Part shown: piece by piece, positions 11,519-23,254 of the stretch
Position numbering within the stretch: position 1 is the first letter of the stretch
Layout: each line of letters opens with the position of its first letter
Source of the DNA: Flaccisagitta enflata
Taxonomy: Eukaryota > Chaetognatha > Sagittoidea > Aphragmophora
DNA length: 64,000 bases
Direction of reading: 5' to 3'
Assembly (NCBI GenBank): GCA_965153355.1
Contig: OZ231126.1
Coordinates: forward strand, 13,702,001 to 13,766,000
Position numbers and translations under genes: made by a program
Notes under the pieces: model-generated
Seen by the model: the letters and a program-made list of their open reading frames with translations, nothing else
What the model was told of the DNA's origin: nothing
Database searches by the model: none

Positions 11519-12494
11519 GCATGTTTTCACGCCAACATTTTTGGCGGATGGGCTTCGAGCGGCGATGCTTTTTGACGGCCAACAGTCCAATAAAGCTCCA
11601 TTTCTCCAACCTTTCACTTTGTACACATGGCTTTCATTTCTAGCTCTTTTAATGTTGTACAGTTGCGTCCTTTGTTTTGTTTCTTACCTTGGAAAACGCG
11701 GCAACGATGGATCTGTCTTCCAGGAAAACCATCAGTTTTCCTTAATGCAAAGTGTATCGTATTTCTCCACAATATTGATTCAAATTGGGGCTGACAGACA
11801 TCCCAGCTCCATCAGCGGCAAAGTACTAACCTTGATGTGGAGCGCTTTTACCCTCATCGCCATTGCAACTTACACTGCCAATCTGGCGGCTTTTTTCACC
11901 AATTCTGTCCCCATAAAGCCCATTTATAGCATCAATGATATTGAAGCATCGGAGTACAATGTAACAACTTACGCCGTTTTTCAACCCTATCTCCCGCACA
12001 ACAAAAACCCAATAATTAAGAGTCTCCTTGCTAAAGATCGCATCATGTTTGATATTCCATCAAACGATTTTGGTCTCGTGGAGACTAAAAAAGCTTTGAA
12101 GATGAAGAAAGTTTTATTATGTCCCGGGATTAACTTGGAGAGTATCAAGACAAAATTCATACCCGACCTTTTCTACTTAGAAGGTTATTTCAGTTATTCC
12201 TCAAGAGGCTTCGTTGTAAGGAAAGATTACGAGCGGGCCCAAGATATCAAAAATCTTTTTATTGGTTATGAAAATGAGGGTTACTTTTACAAAGTGAGAC
12301 ATCGATATGAAGCTAATGATGGCTGCAAAATAACGAAAAAAACAAACCACTCCATCGAGATCAAAAGCATGAGGGAAATTATCTTAGGTATGGCTGTAGT
12401 GGCCTTTTTTGCTCTCGCAATCGCTGTCGTTGCTTTTGCAAATGGCAAAATGAATTCATCTAATCGAGTGCGTGGAAATTGGTCAACTGGGTAG
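11519..12494 (+). CDS. Ionotropic glutamate receptor-like, channel and S2 exon
   Basis: Terminal exon, acceptor ctatttcag|G, stop TAG at 12492. It continues S1 (HVFTPTFLADGLRAAMLFDG) and then holds the whole channel: M1 around FTLYTWLSFLALLMLYSCVL, a pore loop around FSTILIQIGADRHP, M3 ending in the gating motif TYTANLAAFF (family SYTANLAAF), the S2 lobe, and M4 IILGMAVVAFFALAIAVVAF near the C-terminus. Such proteins are plasma-membrane ligand-gated cation channels working as tetramers. The S2 lobe carries GYFSYSSRGFVVRKDYE, the usual pre-M4 strand, matched by the relic at 2892-3214. The tail after M4 is very short. By architecture it could be a divergent kainate/IR-like receptor; the subfamily cannot be named from sequence reading alone. 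Confidence 0.93.
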
Positions 12495-12513
12495 GACAGA
12501 GTGCATTCAAACA

Positions 12514-12732
12514 TAAACAAGGCCAGATATACAGTTACCCAAGTCGCGTGCGGGTAGGCAGGGGCTGTGATTGAAACAGATACTCAAATATCTTGGCAAG
12601 AGCATTGATACATTAATCGCCTGCAAATGCCAAAAAAAAAAACAAAACAAAGTATTAAGAATGATCCATGGCCTGACTGACGGACAAACTGACAAACTGC
12701 CGTAGCGAGTTACTGAGTCGCGACGTCGCTGG
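12514..12732 (-). mobile_element. Degenerate hairpin-ended element just 3' of the receptor stop
   Basis: AACAAGGCCAGATATACAG, then AAGTCGCGTGCGGGTAGGCA, GACTGACGGACAAACTGAC and a decayed arm near GAGTCGCGACGTCGC. It starts 20 bp after the receptor stop codon, so it may form part of that gene's 3' untranslated region. Confidence 0.6.
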
Positions 12733-12958
12733 ATGCACAGATAGTCATCTGCGGGTTGGCAGAAGAAGTATTCAGAAATGGTTAGCAGCTTATGCGCTTT
12801 ACGCAGCTTTTTTTATCAACCTGCTCTTTCTTTTGCTTTAGAGACACACCTAATTGTACATTTGTACACCATTTGATGTCGAAAAATGAATACAAGATTG
12901 TAAAAAGTAGAAATCCCGGCGTTTAAGTCTCATTTTTTTTCTTTTTGTTTTAAACACT

Positions 12959-13101
12959 AACAAGGCCGGATACACGGCAATCCAGTCACGGACGGTCGGG
13001 CAGGAGCTGTAATGGCAAAATGGCTCCGAATTCAAAAGTGTGACAGACAGACCGACATACCAACCGACACGGCAAAGTGTAGAGTCGCGTGTCCGCGACT
13101 A
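12959..13101 (-). mobile_element. Hairpin-ended element, CGCGACT type with GGAC loop
   Basis: On the minus strand, 5' TAGTCGCGGACACGCGACT and 3' GTCCGTGACTGGATTGCC then GTGTATCCGGCCTTGTT. The loop is GGAC and the 3' copy carries GTCC, unlike the TGC/GCA copies. Confidence 0.82.
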
Positions 13102-13509
13102 AAAGCCCCCGGCACTTTTTTTTTCACTCCCTAGCCGAAGTAGACTAGAGTCAGGTTTTGTCCATTTTGTCAATTCTGAAGTAGGGAAAATGGTATTGCT
13201 AGCCATTTAGACCATGCTGACCTTGGAGGCTTGGATCACTGATTTTTGATGATGATAATCTTGTGGATGGGTGCCATTCATTCTTAACAATTGCCAAATC
13301 ACCGCTAAGGGACTTTATATGAGGGTGTATCCGTAGGCCCGCTTATCCCTTAGTAGGTAGGTAGGTAAAACCATCTTTTAGATAACGCAAAATTGTTCGG
13401 AATAGTGGACTCAGTGCATTGCTGCCCCAGCGCAACTCCAAGTAACAAATAAGGCGTGCAAAAGATTACATATTACGTATGAGAGAAACAAGCTTATTGC
13501 TAGTGTTTT

Positions 13510-13670
13510 TAGTCGCGTGCTACGCGACTCTACACCCCGCTTTGTCGGTCCGTCGGTCCGTCGGTCCGTCACACTTTACTTTTTTTGGGTTTTATTGGTT
13601 TTTGGCCTCACGGCTCCTGCTCAAATGATCTAGTGACCTCAAATACGGCCCCTGCCCACCCGCACGCGAC
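13510..13670 (+). mobile_element. Hairpin-ended element with truncated 3' end
   Basis: 5' TAGTCGCGTGCTACGCGACT hairpin, GTCGGTCCGTCGGTCC tract, CAAATACGGCCCCTGCCC and GCACGCGAC, then it switches to AGACCAACGGACAAAC without the usual terminus. Confidence 0.75.
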
Positions 13671-13794
13671 AGACCAACGGACAAACAAATCCTCTTAAAA
13701 ATAGGTAGGAACAAATCAATATTTTTTACTTCAAGTACAAATTAAAGCTTAACTACTCGACACCCAAAATTCATGTTTAGCTCAAAATGAATGA

Positions 13795-13883
13795 ACAGTC
13801 TATAGACAAAACGAGTGAAGTAGATTTTGCTCGTCACCGGTAACACGCTCAGTCATGGTTTGTTATTGAATGTAGGTTTAAAA
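13795..13883 (+). repeat. Left half of a dispersed repeat split by the 3 kb insertion
   Basis: ACGAGTGAAGTAGATTTTGC through CACGCTCAGTCATGGTTTGT to GTAGGTTTAAA reappears reverse-complemented at 28790-28890. The right half lies at 16855-16925. Confidence 0.8.
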
Positions 13884-13999
13884 CTAGTGGCGTTCGCCAT
13901 ATTGTGTTCCACGAAAACTTGATTTGGCGTGAAAAAGAAAGGCAAAAATTCATAGAAAAAATCTAATAATGATAACCAGACAAATCTGTGTTGTAGATA

Positions 14000-14180
14000 A
14001 TGGCCGCCTGTGGGCGGCCTAACTACCATCCATGGGCGATTTCACTGCCGCCTATGGGCGGCCTCACTGCCGCCTGTGGGCGGTCCCACTGCCGCCTGTG
14101 GGCGGTCCCACTGCCGCCTGTGGGTGGTCCCACTGCCACCTAAGGGTGGTCCCACTGCCACCTGTGGGTGGTCCCACTAC
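14000..14180. repeat. 22-bp minisatellite
   Basis: About eight units of CTGCCGCCTGTGGGCGGTCC plus CA, with an internal GCCGCC...GGGCGG inverted repeat, followed by a short (GT)n tract. Confidence 0.9.
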
Positions 14181-14231
14181 CGCCTGTGTGTGTGTATGTG
14201 TGTATGTGTGTGTGTGTGTGTGGAAAAAAAA

Positions 14232-16790
14232 CTGGGTGGTGTGAGAAATCTGAACTGTGTGACATACATTGAAGAAAACTGGGCTGTGTGACACACATTC
14301 GGAGAAATCTGGGCAATGTGACACACATTCAAAGAAAACTGGACTGTGTGACACACATACGGAGAAAACTGGGTTGAGTGACACACAATGGAGAAATCTG
14401 GGCTGTGTGACACACATTCGGAAAAAACTGGATTGTGTGACACACATTCGGAGAAAGCTAGGCTGTGTGACATACACTCGGAGAAAACTGGGCTGTGTGA
14501 CACACATTTGGAGAAAGCTAGGCTGTGTGACACACATTTGGAGAAAACTGGGCTGTGAAGCACACATTTGGAGAAAACTGGGCTATGTGACACACATATG
14601 GAGAAAACGGGGTTATGACACACATGGAAAAACTGGGCTGTGTGACACACATTCAGAGAAAACTAGGTTGTGTGACACACACCGGAGACATCTGGGCTGT
14701 GTGACACACATTTGAGAAAACTGGGTGGACACACATTCGGAGAAAACTGGGTTGTGTGACACACATTGAGAAAACAAGGTTGTGACACACATTCGGAGAA
14801 AACTGAGTTATGAGACACACAATGGAGAAACTGGGCTGTGACACACATTTGGAGAAAGCTAGGCTGTGTGACACACATCGGAGAAAACCATGTGTGTGAC
14901 ACACATTTGGAGAAACTGGGTTGTGTGACACACATCGGAGAAAACTGGTTGTGACACACATTCAGAGAAAACTGGGGTGTGACACACATTCAGAAAACTG
15001 GGTTGTGTGACACACATTCGGAGAAATCTGGGTTGTGTGACACACATTCGGAACACTGGGTTGTGTGACATACATTTGGAGAAATCTGGGTTGTGTGACA
15101 CACATCAGAGAAAATTGGGTTGTGTGACACACATTTGGAGAAAACTGGGTTGTGTGACACACATTCGGAGAAAACTTGGTTGTGTGACACACATTCGGGG
15201 AAAACTGGGTTGTGTGACACACATTTGGGGAAATCTGGGTTGTGTGACACACATTCGGAGAAAACTGGGTTGTGTGACACATTCGGAGAAAACTGGTTGT
15301 GTGACACACATTCGAGAATCTGGGCTGTGTGACACATTTGGAGAAAACTGGCTGTATGACACACATTTGGAGGAATCTGGGCAATGTGACACACATTTGG
15401 AGAAACTGGACTGTGTGACACACATTCAGAGAAAACTGTGTGTGACACACAATGGAGAAATCTGGGCTGTGTGACACACATATTCGAGAAAACTGGATTG
15501 TGTGACACACATTCGGAGAAAGCTAGGCTGTGTGACACACATTCGGAGAAAACAAGTGTGTGACACACATTCGGAGAAAACTGATTTGGACACACAATGA
15601 GAAAACTGGGCTGTGTGACACACATCGGAGAAATCTGGGTTGTTGCACACATTCGGAGAAAACTGGGTGGACACACATCTGGAGAAATCTGTGTGTGACA
15701 CACATTGGAGAAAACTGGGTTGTGTGACACACATTTGGAGAAATTGCTTGTGACACACATTCCGAGAAACTGGGGTATGACACACATTCGGAGAAATCTG
15801 GGTATGTGACACATCGGAGAAAACTGGGTGTGTGACACACATTCGGAGAAAAAAGGTGAGACACATTCGAGGAATCTGGGCTGTGTGACACACATTTGAG
15901 AAAACTGGCAGTGTGACACACATTGAGAAATCTGGGGCGTGTGACACACATTCGGAGAAAACTGAGTTATACACACAATGGAGAAAACTGGGCTGTGTGA
16001 CACACATTGGAATAATCGCAATGACACACATTCGGAGAAAACTGGACTGTGTGACACACATTGGAGAAAACTGTGTGACACACAATGGGAGAAACTTGGG
16101 CTGTGACACACATTCGGAAAAAACTGGATTGTGTGACACACATTCGGAGAAATAGGCTGTGTGACACACATTCAGAGAAAACTGGTTGTGTGACACACAT
16201 TGGAGAAAACTGAGTTGTGTGACATACATTCGAGAAACTGGGTTATGTGACACACAATGGAGAAAACTGGGTTCTGTGACACATCGGAGAAAACTAGGCT
16301 GTGTGACACACATTCCGGAGAAACTGGCTGTGTGACACACATTCGGAGAAAGCTAGGCCGTGTAACACACATTCGGAGAAAACTGGATGTGACACACATT
16401 CGGAGAAAAGAGTTGTGTGACACACAATGAGAAAAAGCTGCGTGACACACATATGGAGAAAACTGGATAGCGTGACACACATTGAGAAAACTGAGAAAAC
16501 TGAGAAAACTAGGCTGTGTGACACACATACGGAGAAATCTAGGCTTTGTGACACACTATGGAGAAAACTAGGCTGTGTGACACACATTCGGAGAAAACTG
16601 GGTTGTGTGACACACATATGGAGAAAACTGGATAGCGTGACACACAATCGGAGAAAACTGGAGAAAACTGGAGAAAACTAGGCTGTGTGACACACATACG
16701 GAGAAAACTAGGCTTTGTGACACACTTTGGAGAAAACTAGGCTGAGTGACACACATTTGGAGAAAACTGGGTTGTGTGACACACGGACGG
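14232..16790. repeat. 30-bp minisatellite, about 80 units
   Basis: Unit CTGGGTTGTGTGACACACAT plus TCGGAGAAAA, with many single-base changes and 1-3 base deletions. Because 30 is a multiple of three, it leaves long open frames on both strands (Cys-His-Thr repeats) that are not genes. Confidence 0.95.
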
Positions 16791-16994
16791 ACGAACGAAC
16801 GGACGCACGGACGGAGAAACTCTGAATATCTAGTGTTCCACTATCGTGGAACACAATTATCTCGTACAACTTTACTACAGGGCGAGATCTTCTAACTTAA
16901 GTACGATTACTAAATACGGGCCATCTGAAACTTAAATTAACGAGATGTAAATCATTGAAAAGAACTGTGACCCAAATTGAGGCAAATGTCGACG

Positions 16995-17081
16995 ATGAGT
17001 CGTAAGCGACAATTTTCGTCGTCATCTCCCCCTGATGTAGACATGTTCGCCTCAAATCGATGTAATTCATCGGAACAAGAA

Positions 17082-17177
<96 letters not shown>

Positions 17178-17438
17178 GAGCTCGAAACCATTGGTACATT
17201 ACACCATGATTTCCGGAACAAATATTACATCAAAGATTCGGTGACAAAATCAGCGCAAAAATGCTCCTCAATTGATAGGATCGCCAAGTTTTGTGCCGTA
17301 ACTACACTCTTTATTTTTTGTAAGATCCTAGTTTATAAGAACATCAAGGCTTCGAAATGCACCAAAATTAAGAACATTTTAAGAACATATGAAGCCTTCA
17401 ATTTAAGAAAAAAATTGATAATACTGAAAAAATATTGA
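16995..17438 (+). CDS. Hypothetical polyQ reading frame
   Basis: From ATG 16995 the frame encodes MSRKRQFSSSSPPDVDMFAS, NRCNSSEQEK, about 31 glutamines from (CAA)n, then ELETIGTLHHDFRNKYYIKD and SVTKSAQKCSSIDRIAKFCA before drifting into hydrophobic and Lys-rich sequence. The non-repeat parts have ordinary codon composition on both sides of the tract, unlike most microsatellite frames here. No family recognised; it could be a first exon or chance. Confidence 0.3.
17086..17178. repeat. (CAA)n tract
   Basis: Encodes the glutamine run of the hypothetical frame 16995-17438. Confidence 0.95.
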
Positions 17439-17996
17439 AAAAATGCTTAGATTTTAGTATAATTACAATACTATTTTATTATTTTTGATGTATGTACCAT
17501 ATGTGTTTATATACTTTATGATGTAATATTTGTTATAGCAATTTTCTACAAGAATATTATCATGTATTATCAAATAATAGTAAATTAAAGTTTTCTTATA
17601 GTTGTTATACTAATACATAATATTTGAAATAAGGAACACTCTAAGAACGTTAAAGGCTTTATTTGGCCTCTAAAATAAGAACATGAAGCCTTCGAAAAAA
17701 AATGACGTTCTTATAAAAAAAAAAGAGTGTAGTTATGAAACATATGCAAAAAGCTTTCATCCACTCTTTGAAATTATTTTGGAGTCTATTTCGCCACCGT
17801 GTAACGTGACAACAAAAGTCAAGACCCTTGAGCAACTTAGCTTTGCTTTCACGGTAATTTGTTTGTACTCGCTTTCAAGTAAGCCAATTGCACATGAGCC
17901 TGAATCTTGACTCACTAATACATCAGGCTTGGGTTACGATATTGTCGAGGAGGGTAGGTTATTGGCTTGGTCCTTGGGCATACATCAGCACATACA

Positions 17997-17997
<1 letters not shown>

Positions 17998-18092
<95 letters not shown>

Positions 18093-18208
18093 GCGGTTGG
18101 TTACATACTGTGAGTGCCTTATCCTGATTTTGTATCCATTCCATTTTTTCAGAGTTGTGTATTACCTGGCGCCTGTATTGAGACGCTTTTGGAAAGGATT
18201 GCAGCAGG

Positions 18209-18255
<47 letters not shown>

Positions 18256-18615
18256 ACCTCTCTCTCTCAACAAAAACAAAGACAAAAACAAAAACAAAAA
18301 CAAAAACAAAAACAACAACAACAACAACGGCAAACATCAACGGCGCCGCGCTCTCTGCAACAACAACTTCATTGGCGATGGCGGAAGCTCAACGGCGATG
18401 CGGTTGGTGTCGATGCGCTAATGCGGCGAGTGTTGGCGACATGATTGACGCCGGTGTTTTTTCGCGGAAACTAGGCGAATATTCGCCGCAGACGCTTAGG
18501 TGGAAACTCGCAAGCGGCGCCGAAGGTGGAAGTTGGCGGATTCGGTCGATCGCGCGGAAACTCGAACCTAAGGCGCAAGTATAAAGTTCATGAGAATTCC
18601 ACGGTGCTTACACGG

Positions 18616-18677
<62 letters not shown>

Positions 18678-18834
18678 GCAACAGCAACAACAACTACAAC
18701 AACAACTACAACAACAACAACAACAACGAGTTCCTGCACGGAGGTCCAACATTGGAGGAAGTCCAACGCCAGCGGAAGTTTGACGTCGCGGAAGATTGAG
18801 AAGCGGAGAAACCAAACAAAGATGGCGTTGTAGC

Positions 18835-18886
<52 letters not shown>
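17998..18886. repeat. Cluster of CA, CT, CAAAAA and CAA microsatellites
   Basis: (CA)n 17998-18086, (CT)n 18212-18268, ACAAAA units to 18330, (CAA)n 18617-18726 and (CT)n 18837-18884. A GC-rich block at 18340-18600 has a repeated GGCGGAA/GCGGAAACTCG texture and no convincing gene. Confidence 0.92.
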
Positions 18887-18887
<1 letters not shown>

Positions 18888-19211
18888 CAGACAAGACCAA
18901 GCCCTCACGGTGGACTAAACGTTAGCACCCGATATCCAGTTTCTGCAACTCTCACGACGATGTCATCAAATAAAATGACTGCTCTTGCCATGTTATGAGT
19001 GAAAAAAAGGATCAGTATAAGTAATTTTGTAACCGTATTGATCTTTCTTCCTCTTATTTGTCACTGGACAAAAGTCGTAAAACGATAAATAGTTAGCAGT
19101 TTAGTAGATCTCGTCTAGACCTGAGATAACGGGGGCAATCGGGTGTGCCAATATGCAAAACATTATTCTATGAGGATACCACATTAGGTCAGCATAGGCC
19201 TTCACCATTTT

Positions 19212-19411
19212 TAGTCGCGTATACGCGACTCTACATCCTGCTTTTTCCGTCCGTCCTTCCGTTGGTTGGTCGGTTGGTTGGTCGGTTGGTCGGTTGGTTT
19301 ATGATTTTATTTCTTTGACTTCACTGCTCCTGCCTAAATGGTCTAGGGACCTCAAATACGGCCCCTGCTCACCCGCACGCGACTTTGGTAGCCATATATC
19401 CGGCCTTGTTT
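19212..19411 (+). mobile_element. Hairpin-ended element, CGCGACT type
   Basis: 5' TAGTCGCGTATACGCGACT, GGTTGGTCGGTTGG tract, CAAATACGGCCCCTGC, 3' GCACGCGACTTTGGTAGCC and ATATCCGGCCTTGTT. Confidence 0.82.
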
Positions 19412-19739
19412 TTTTTCACGTTTCTTCGTTTTTTTGCAAATCCCAAATTTTGCCCCTAATTTGCATATTGTTGCAATCATGTAATTGACTTCATTCAAGC
19501 CTGGCCTGAGGGGGGTAATAATTGGATGCTTATGTAGTGAAATTACATAGTAAATTGCTAAAGAAATTGCGTTGCCAGGTATAAAACCAACTTCTTATTT
19601 CCATGGAGATCAAATGGAGGAGGAAAGCATTTACGGATTAATGGATAGCTGGTTAAAGGTAGGCAGTAGTAGTTTTCAGTATTTTCGTATAGTTAGCTAA
19701 AAAATCATTTTTTAATGGTTTTAGTAACATGGGTCACTT

Positions 19740-20238
19740 GGGAGCTTCACATAGCAAAAGTTTGGAGTATCCCTTCACCTTACTTGGCGAAAATCATGAA
19801 GATGATCATTTTCCTTTTTTCAAAATTCCTTCATCTTCCTTTTTTGTTTTGGCTCTAAAGTTTCCCCAGATTTCCCAGAATTCAGCAAAATCCTATATAG
19901 TTTTGTCACAAAAAGGACAATTATTTGTTTTAGAAAATCATGATCTTTGTAAAAATAAACTAAAATATCAGAACATAAGCTATGGAAGATCTATTGAAAA
20001 GGCAGATTACCAATTCAATGAAGAGTAGGAATTTATAAAAGCTAATTCAAAGAATATCAGTATATTGTTATATGCCACTGCATTATGCAAATTAGGTCCT
20101 CAGCATTAATTTTCTAAAAAACGGAAGATGAACGATTTTTGATAAAAGAAAAATGGTAAGGGTCCTAAAATTAGCCCCTCCGCATTGGGTAAAGAGGGTG
20201 AAAAGAAGTAGCCAACTTTTGCTATGTGAAGCACCCAA
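19740..20238. mobile_element. Foldback element, GCTTCACATAGC family, copy 1
   Basis: Left GAGCTTCACATAGCAAAAGT pairs with right CAACTTTTGCTATGTGAAGC. About 500 bp; no coding capacity. Confidence 0.78.
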
Positions 20239-20336
20239 ATGGGTCACGATGCTCAAATCAAAAAATTTTCATCAAAATGCTGAGATATGCGTATTATCAA
20301 ATCTCATGGGTCAGAGTAAGCAAGATACAGCCCATT

Positions 20337-20852
20337 TGGATGCTTCACATAGGAAAAATTGGGATTATCCCTTCGTCCCGCTTATGCAATGTGGAGCAAC
20401 AAAAATCATGAAGATAAGCGTTTTCCTATTTTTAAAATTTTAACATCTTCCGATTTTGTTTTAACCTTGAAGTTACCCATAGAAATCAAAAGGAATCAAA
20501 AATACCTTTCATAGTTTTGTTACCAACAGGGAAATTATTTGTATTAGAAAATCATAATATTTGTAAGGATAGACATCAATGTTATAGCAAAAACTATGTA
20601 AGAGCTCACTAAGAAAGCTGATCAACAATTTTATGAAAAAAAGAACTAGCAAAAACCAGTTCAAAGAACATCAGCACAACAATTTATCCCACTGCAATAT
20701 GCAAATTAAGTCTTACAAAAAACTCGCTAAAAAAAATGGAAGATGAGTGATTTTGAGGAAAAAAAAATGGTAAGAGTTCTAAAATTACTCATTCCACATA
20801 AGGTAAGCGGGACGAAGAGAAATTCACAACTTTTGCTATGTGAAGCACCCAA
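20337..20852. mobile_element. Foldback element, GCTTCACATAGC family, copy 2
   Basis: Left GGATGCTTCACATAGGAAAA and CCTTCGTCCCGCTTATGC pair with right GTAAGCGGGACGAAGAG and TTGCTATGTGAAGCACCC. Confidence 0.78.
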
Positions 20853-20874
20853 ACAGCCCATTCTCGCTCTGACA

Positions 20875-21260
20875 GCTTGGTATAATTGAAATTGCCGAAA
20901 TCGACGACTGCCCATTTTTGCGTCGTTAAAATCGCCGACTTTAGTGATTTTATGGCACCCTTATATATGTAAAAAGTGAAAAAAACATTTTTTTTCGATT
21001 TTTCTCAAAATATGTCCTCTTCAATTTTTACCATTTTTTGGTCAAATATGCCCCTGGGGCTGGGGAACTCAAACAAGAAAAAAATTGGAATACTCCTCCT
21101 CTCTAAATGTAGAAAAACATAGAAAAAATGTTTTGATGCTAAAATCGTTAATTTCAACGACTTCAAATCACCTTGTTTTCAGTGGTTATAAAGTTGGCAA
21201 AATCAACGACTTTGAAAACACCAAAGTCGCTAATTTCAGCGATATCAATTATCGTCTCAT
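20875..21260. repeat. 390-bp repeat with inverted partner at 26036-26415
   Basis: AAAATCGCCGACTTTAGTGA, GGTCAAATATGCCCCTGGGG and GGCAAAATCAACGACTTTGA occur reverse-complemented at 26036-26415. A partial copy lies at 22285-22360. Confidence 0.8.
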
Positions 21261-21299
21261 TTGGAACCTGGTGATGTCCATTGGGACTAATTGGGCAAA

Positions 21300-22120
21300 C
21301 GTTGCCATGACACCTGTCAAGGTCACTTGATGCTTTGAGGTACTGATTATTAGGCATGGAAAATTACTTTGGCCATGAGGTTAAATCCAACAACAGACAG
21401 TGTGAGCTTTCAATAGTTTGTCACAGTCATGGGTTACCTTTCAAGTCAGTACAGTTAAGCTTCACTGGAGCGCATGACAAAAGACTGGGCAAAATCATGC
21501 TGTAAAGTGAATAACTTTATTGCCAATATAGATACGACTACACAAGGCATCCAGGACCTGACCTGGTGGAATGTCTTATTTAATGTATTAACTGCATAAT
21601 CAGCGCAAAAACAAAAAAAAATGGCTTAGAAATATAGGGTACATTTCGCGGTTCCCCGGACAGCAAAATTCAGATTTTGTTCTCAATTTGTCACACTTAT
21701 TTTTCATTCTTTTCGCTTATTTATCAGATTATAGAGCTTCATTACACTTTTCTTGGCATGATCTCAAAGTTTGCCCAATTCCCTGTGTGCTCCCACAATT
21801 TTACACCTCAAACTTGCTATGAGACAATACCAAAGCGGTGTGACAGGGTGTGAACAAAATTCGGATTTTCCGATCGCAGATCCACAAAACGGGCCATAGC
21901 CTTTATAGCCTAAAGATGCCCATTTTCATCATTCATTCCCATCATTGTGGCCGCCAACTACATCTAGAGCCCTAAATTGGACCTGAATAAAAATCATTGG
22001 ATAGGAGAAGGTGGATGAACCCCAGGTGTGCTGTTGCCCTTGCCCAAACCTTCGGGACCCAACAGTAACCCAGAAAAATGGCCTGAAATGGCGCAAGAAT
22101 GACCATAAAGGACCAAAGTT
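21300..22120. other. No gene seen
   Basis: Unique-looking AT-rich sequence without long frames or splice-linked exons. Confidence 0.5.
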
Positions 22121-22125
22121 GGCGT

Positions 22126-22382
22126 TTTTGGGCAGCGATCCTGAAGAAGACGAGGGCCTGTAGAACACAGGGAGACATTCGTTTGTCCATTTTTTCATTG
22201 GTTTGTTCGTCCATCCATTTGTTTGTTCATCCCCGCCCCCCCCCCCCCCCCATCTGGCCTCTCAGACCGGAAATCTGCCCTCTCAAGTCAATGGTTATTA
22301 AGTTGGCAAAATCAACGACTTTGAAACACACCAAATTCCCTAATTTCAGCGACTTGTATATCAACAACCATCCTCTAGATCG

Positions 22383-22449
<67 letters not shown>

Positions 22450-22891
22450 AGAAGCCTCTAAAAGGAAATGTTGTATAACAACATAAATGTGTCAGTCTGC
22501 AGACCTGATTGCCCATTTGTTGTTCGAAACAACTCAGGAGGGGTGTATATAATTGAGCGGCTTTTGATTTTATTCCCTCCCTGGCCCTGCCTTTTTCTTC
22601 CCCTCGAAGCAATAAAACAGTATATTATAGGTTTAAATAGTGTTGAATTGTGTGGTAGTAATTAGATTTTATCTTTTGTTACTACCAAAAGGGTTAAATC
22701 TTCGAAAAAAATTTTTTCTCTTTTTCAAACTTTTGGAATTGCCCGTTGGCATAGGAGAATTCTCAGAACAGTCGTTGCTTAGGTGAAGCTTATATTGTCT
22801 TAGTCTTAGGATGTACGGACGTATGGAAATTCACCCCTGTGCAGTGTCCTACAGGACATCGGCCCTTTGGGGCCACTGCCCAAAAAGGAGG
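22126..22891. mobile_element. Minisatellite foldback family, diverged copy
   Basis: GGGCAGCGATCCTGAAG and CCTGTAGAACACAGGG on the left pair with CCCTGTGCAGTGTCCTACAGG and CCCTTTGGGGCCACTGCCC on the right. Inside are a poly-C run, a sequence shared with the 20.9 kb repeat, and (GTT)n at 22381-22449. Confidence 0.6.
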
Positions 22892-22904
22892 ATTTCTTTT
22901 TTTC

Positions 22905-23100
22905 TCCTACCCTCTCATCTTTGAATTGCTCTCAAATTTTTCAAAAAATTCATGAACATATGCGGACTGCACCACTGCTTAGCTCTTAAGATTTTTAGTC
23001 AGATTTCAAAAGGGAAGTAGCCCAATTTTGCGGCCAAAATGACCAAATTATACCATTTTTACCACAACCACCTCTTAGTCGTGATAAACAAACCAAACTC
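22905..23100. repeat. Fragment of the 54.5-58.2 kb transposon arm
   Basis: ATTGCTCTCAAATTTTTC, GCACCACTGCTTAGCTCTTA and ACCACAACCACCTCTTAG match, in order, the right arm at 57830-58020. Confidence 0.7.
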
Positions 23101-23254
23101 GCAGCTCATTAATTGGATTTAATATTGTTTTTCTATTTTGTTCCAGGTAGTATGTAGAAAAAACTAAAAACAAACAGGTTTATGAGTTTTGAGTGCATAA
23201 GGGGGAAAACATACTACAAATCGATCAGCATCTCATCCACTTCTTTGGGCAGGA

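Larger units (their letters stand above)
13884..16854 (-). mobile_element. 3 kb hairpin-ended element filled with a minisatellite
   Basis: Minus-strand 5' end at 16854: GTGTTCCACGATA then GTGGAACAC (hairpin), followed by a CCGTCCGT tract (16783-16817). 3' end at 13884: TCGTGGAACAC, AATATGGCGAACGCCACTAG, then TTTT. The layout is that of the short hairpin-ended elements with a fourth arm sequence. The flanks (…GTAGGTTTAAA and AATTATCTCGTAC…) are joined without the insert at about 28780, an empty-site paralogue. Confidence 0.85.

Noticed and set aside
14064-16756. Long Cys/His/Thr-rich open frames on both strands
   Set aside because: They come from a 30-bp minisatellite whose period is a multiple of three; indels shift the frame repeatedly and both strands look equally open.
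14232-16790. CRISPR-like array of regular repeats
   Set aside because: Repeats are contiguous with no unique spacers and the context is an animal genome; it is a minisatellite.
18114-18584. Frame through the GC-rich block as a real protein
   Set aside because: The non-microsatellite part has a repetitive GCGGAA texture and no recognisable domain; coding evidence is insufficient.
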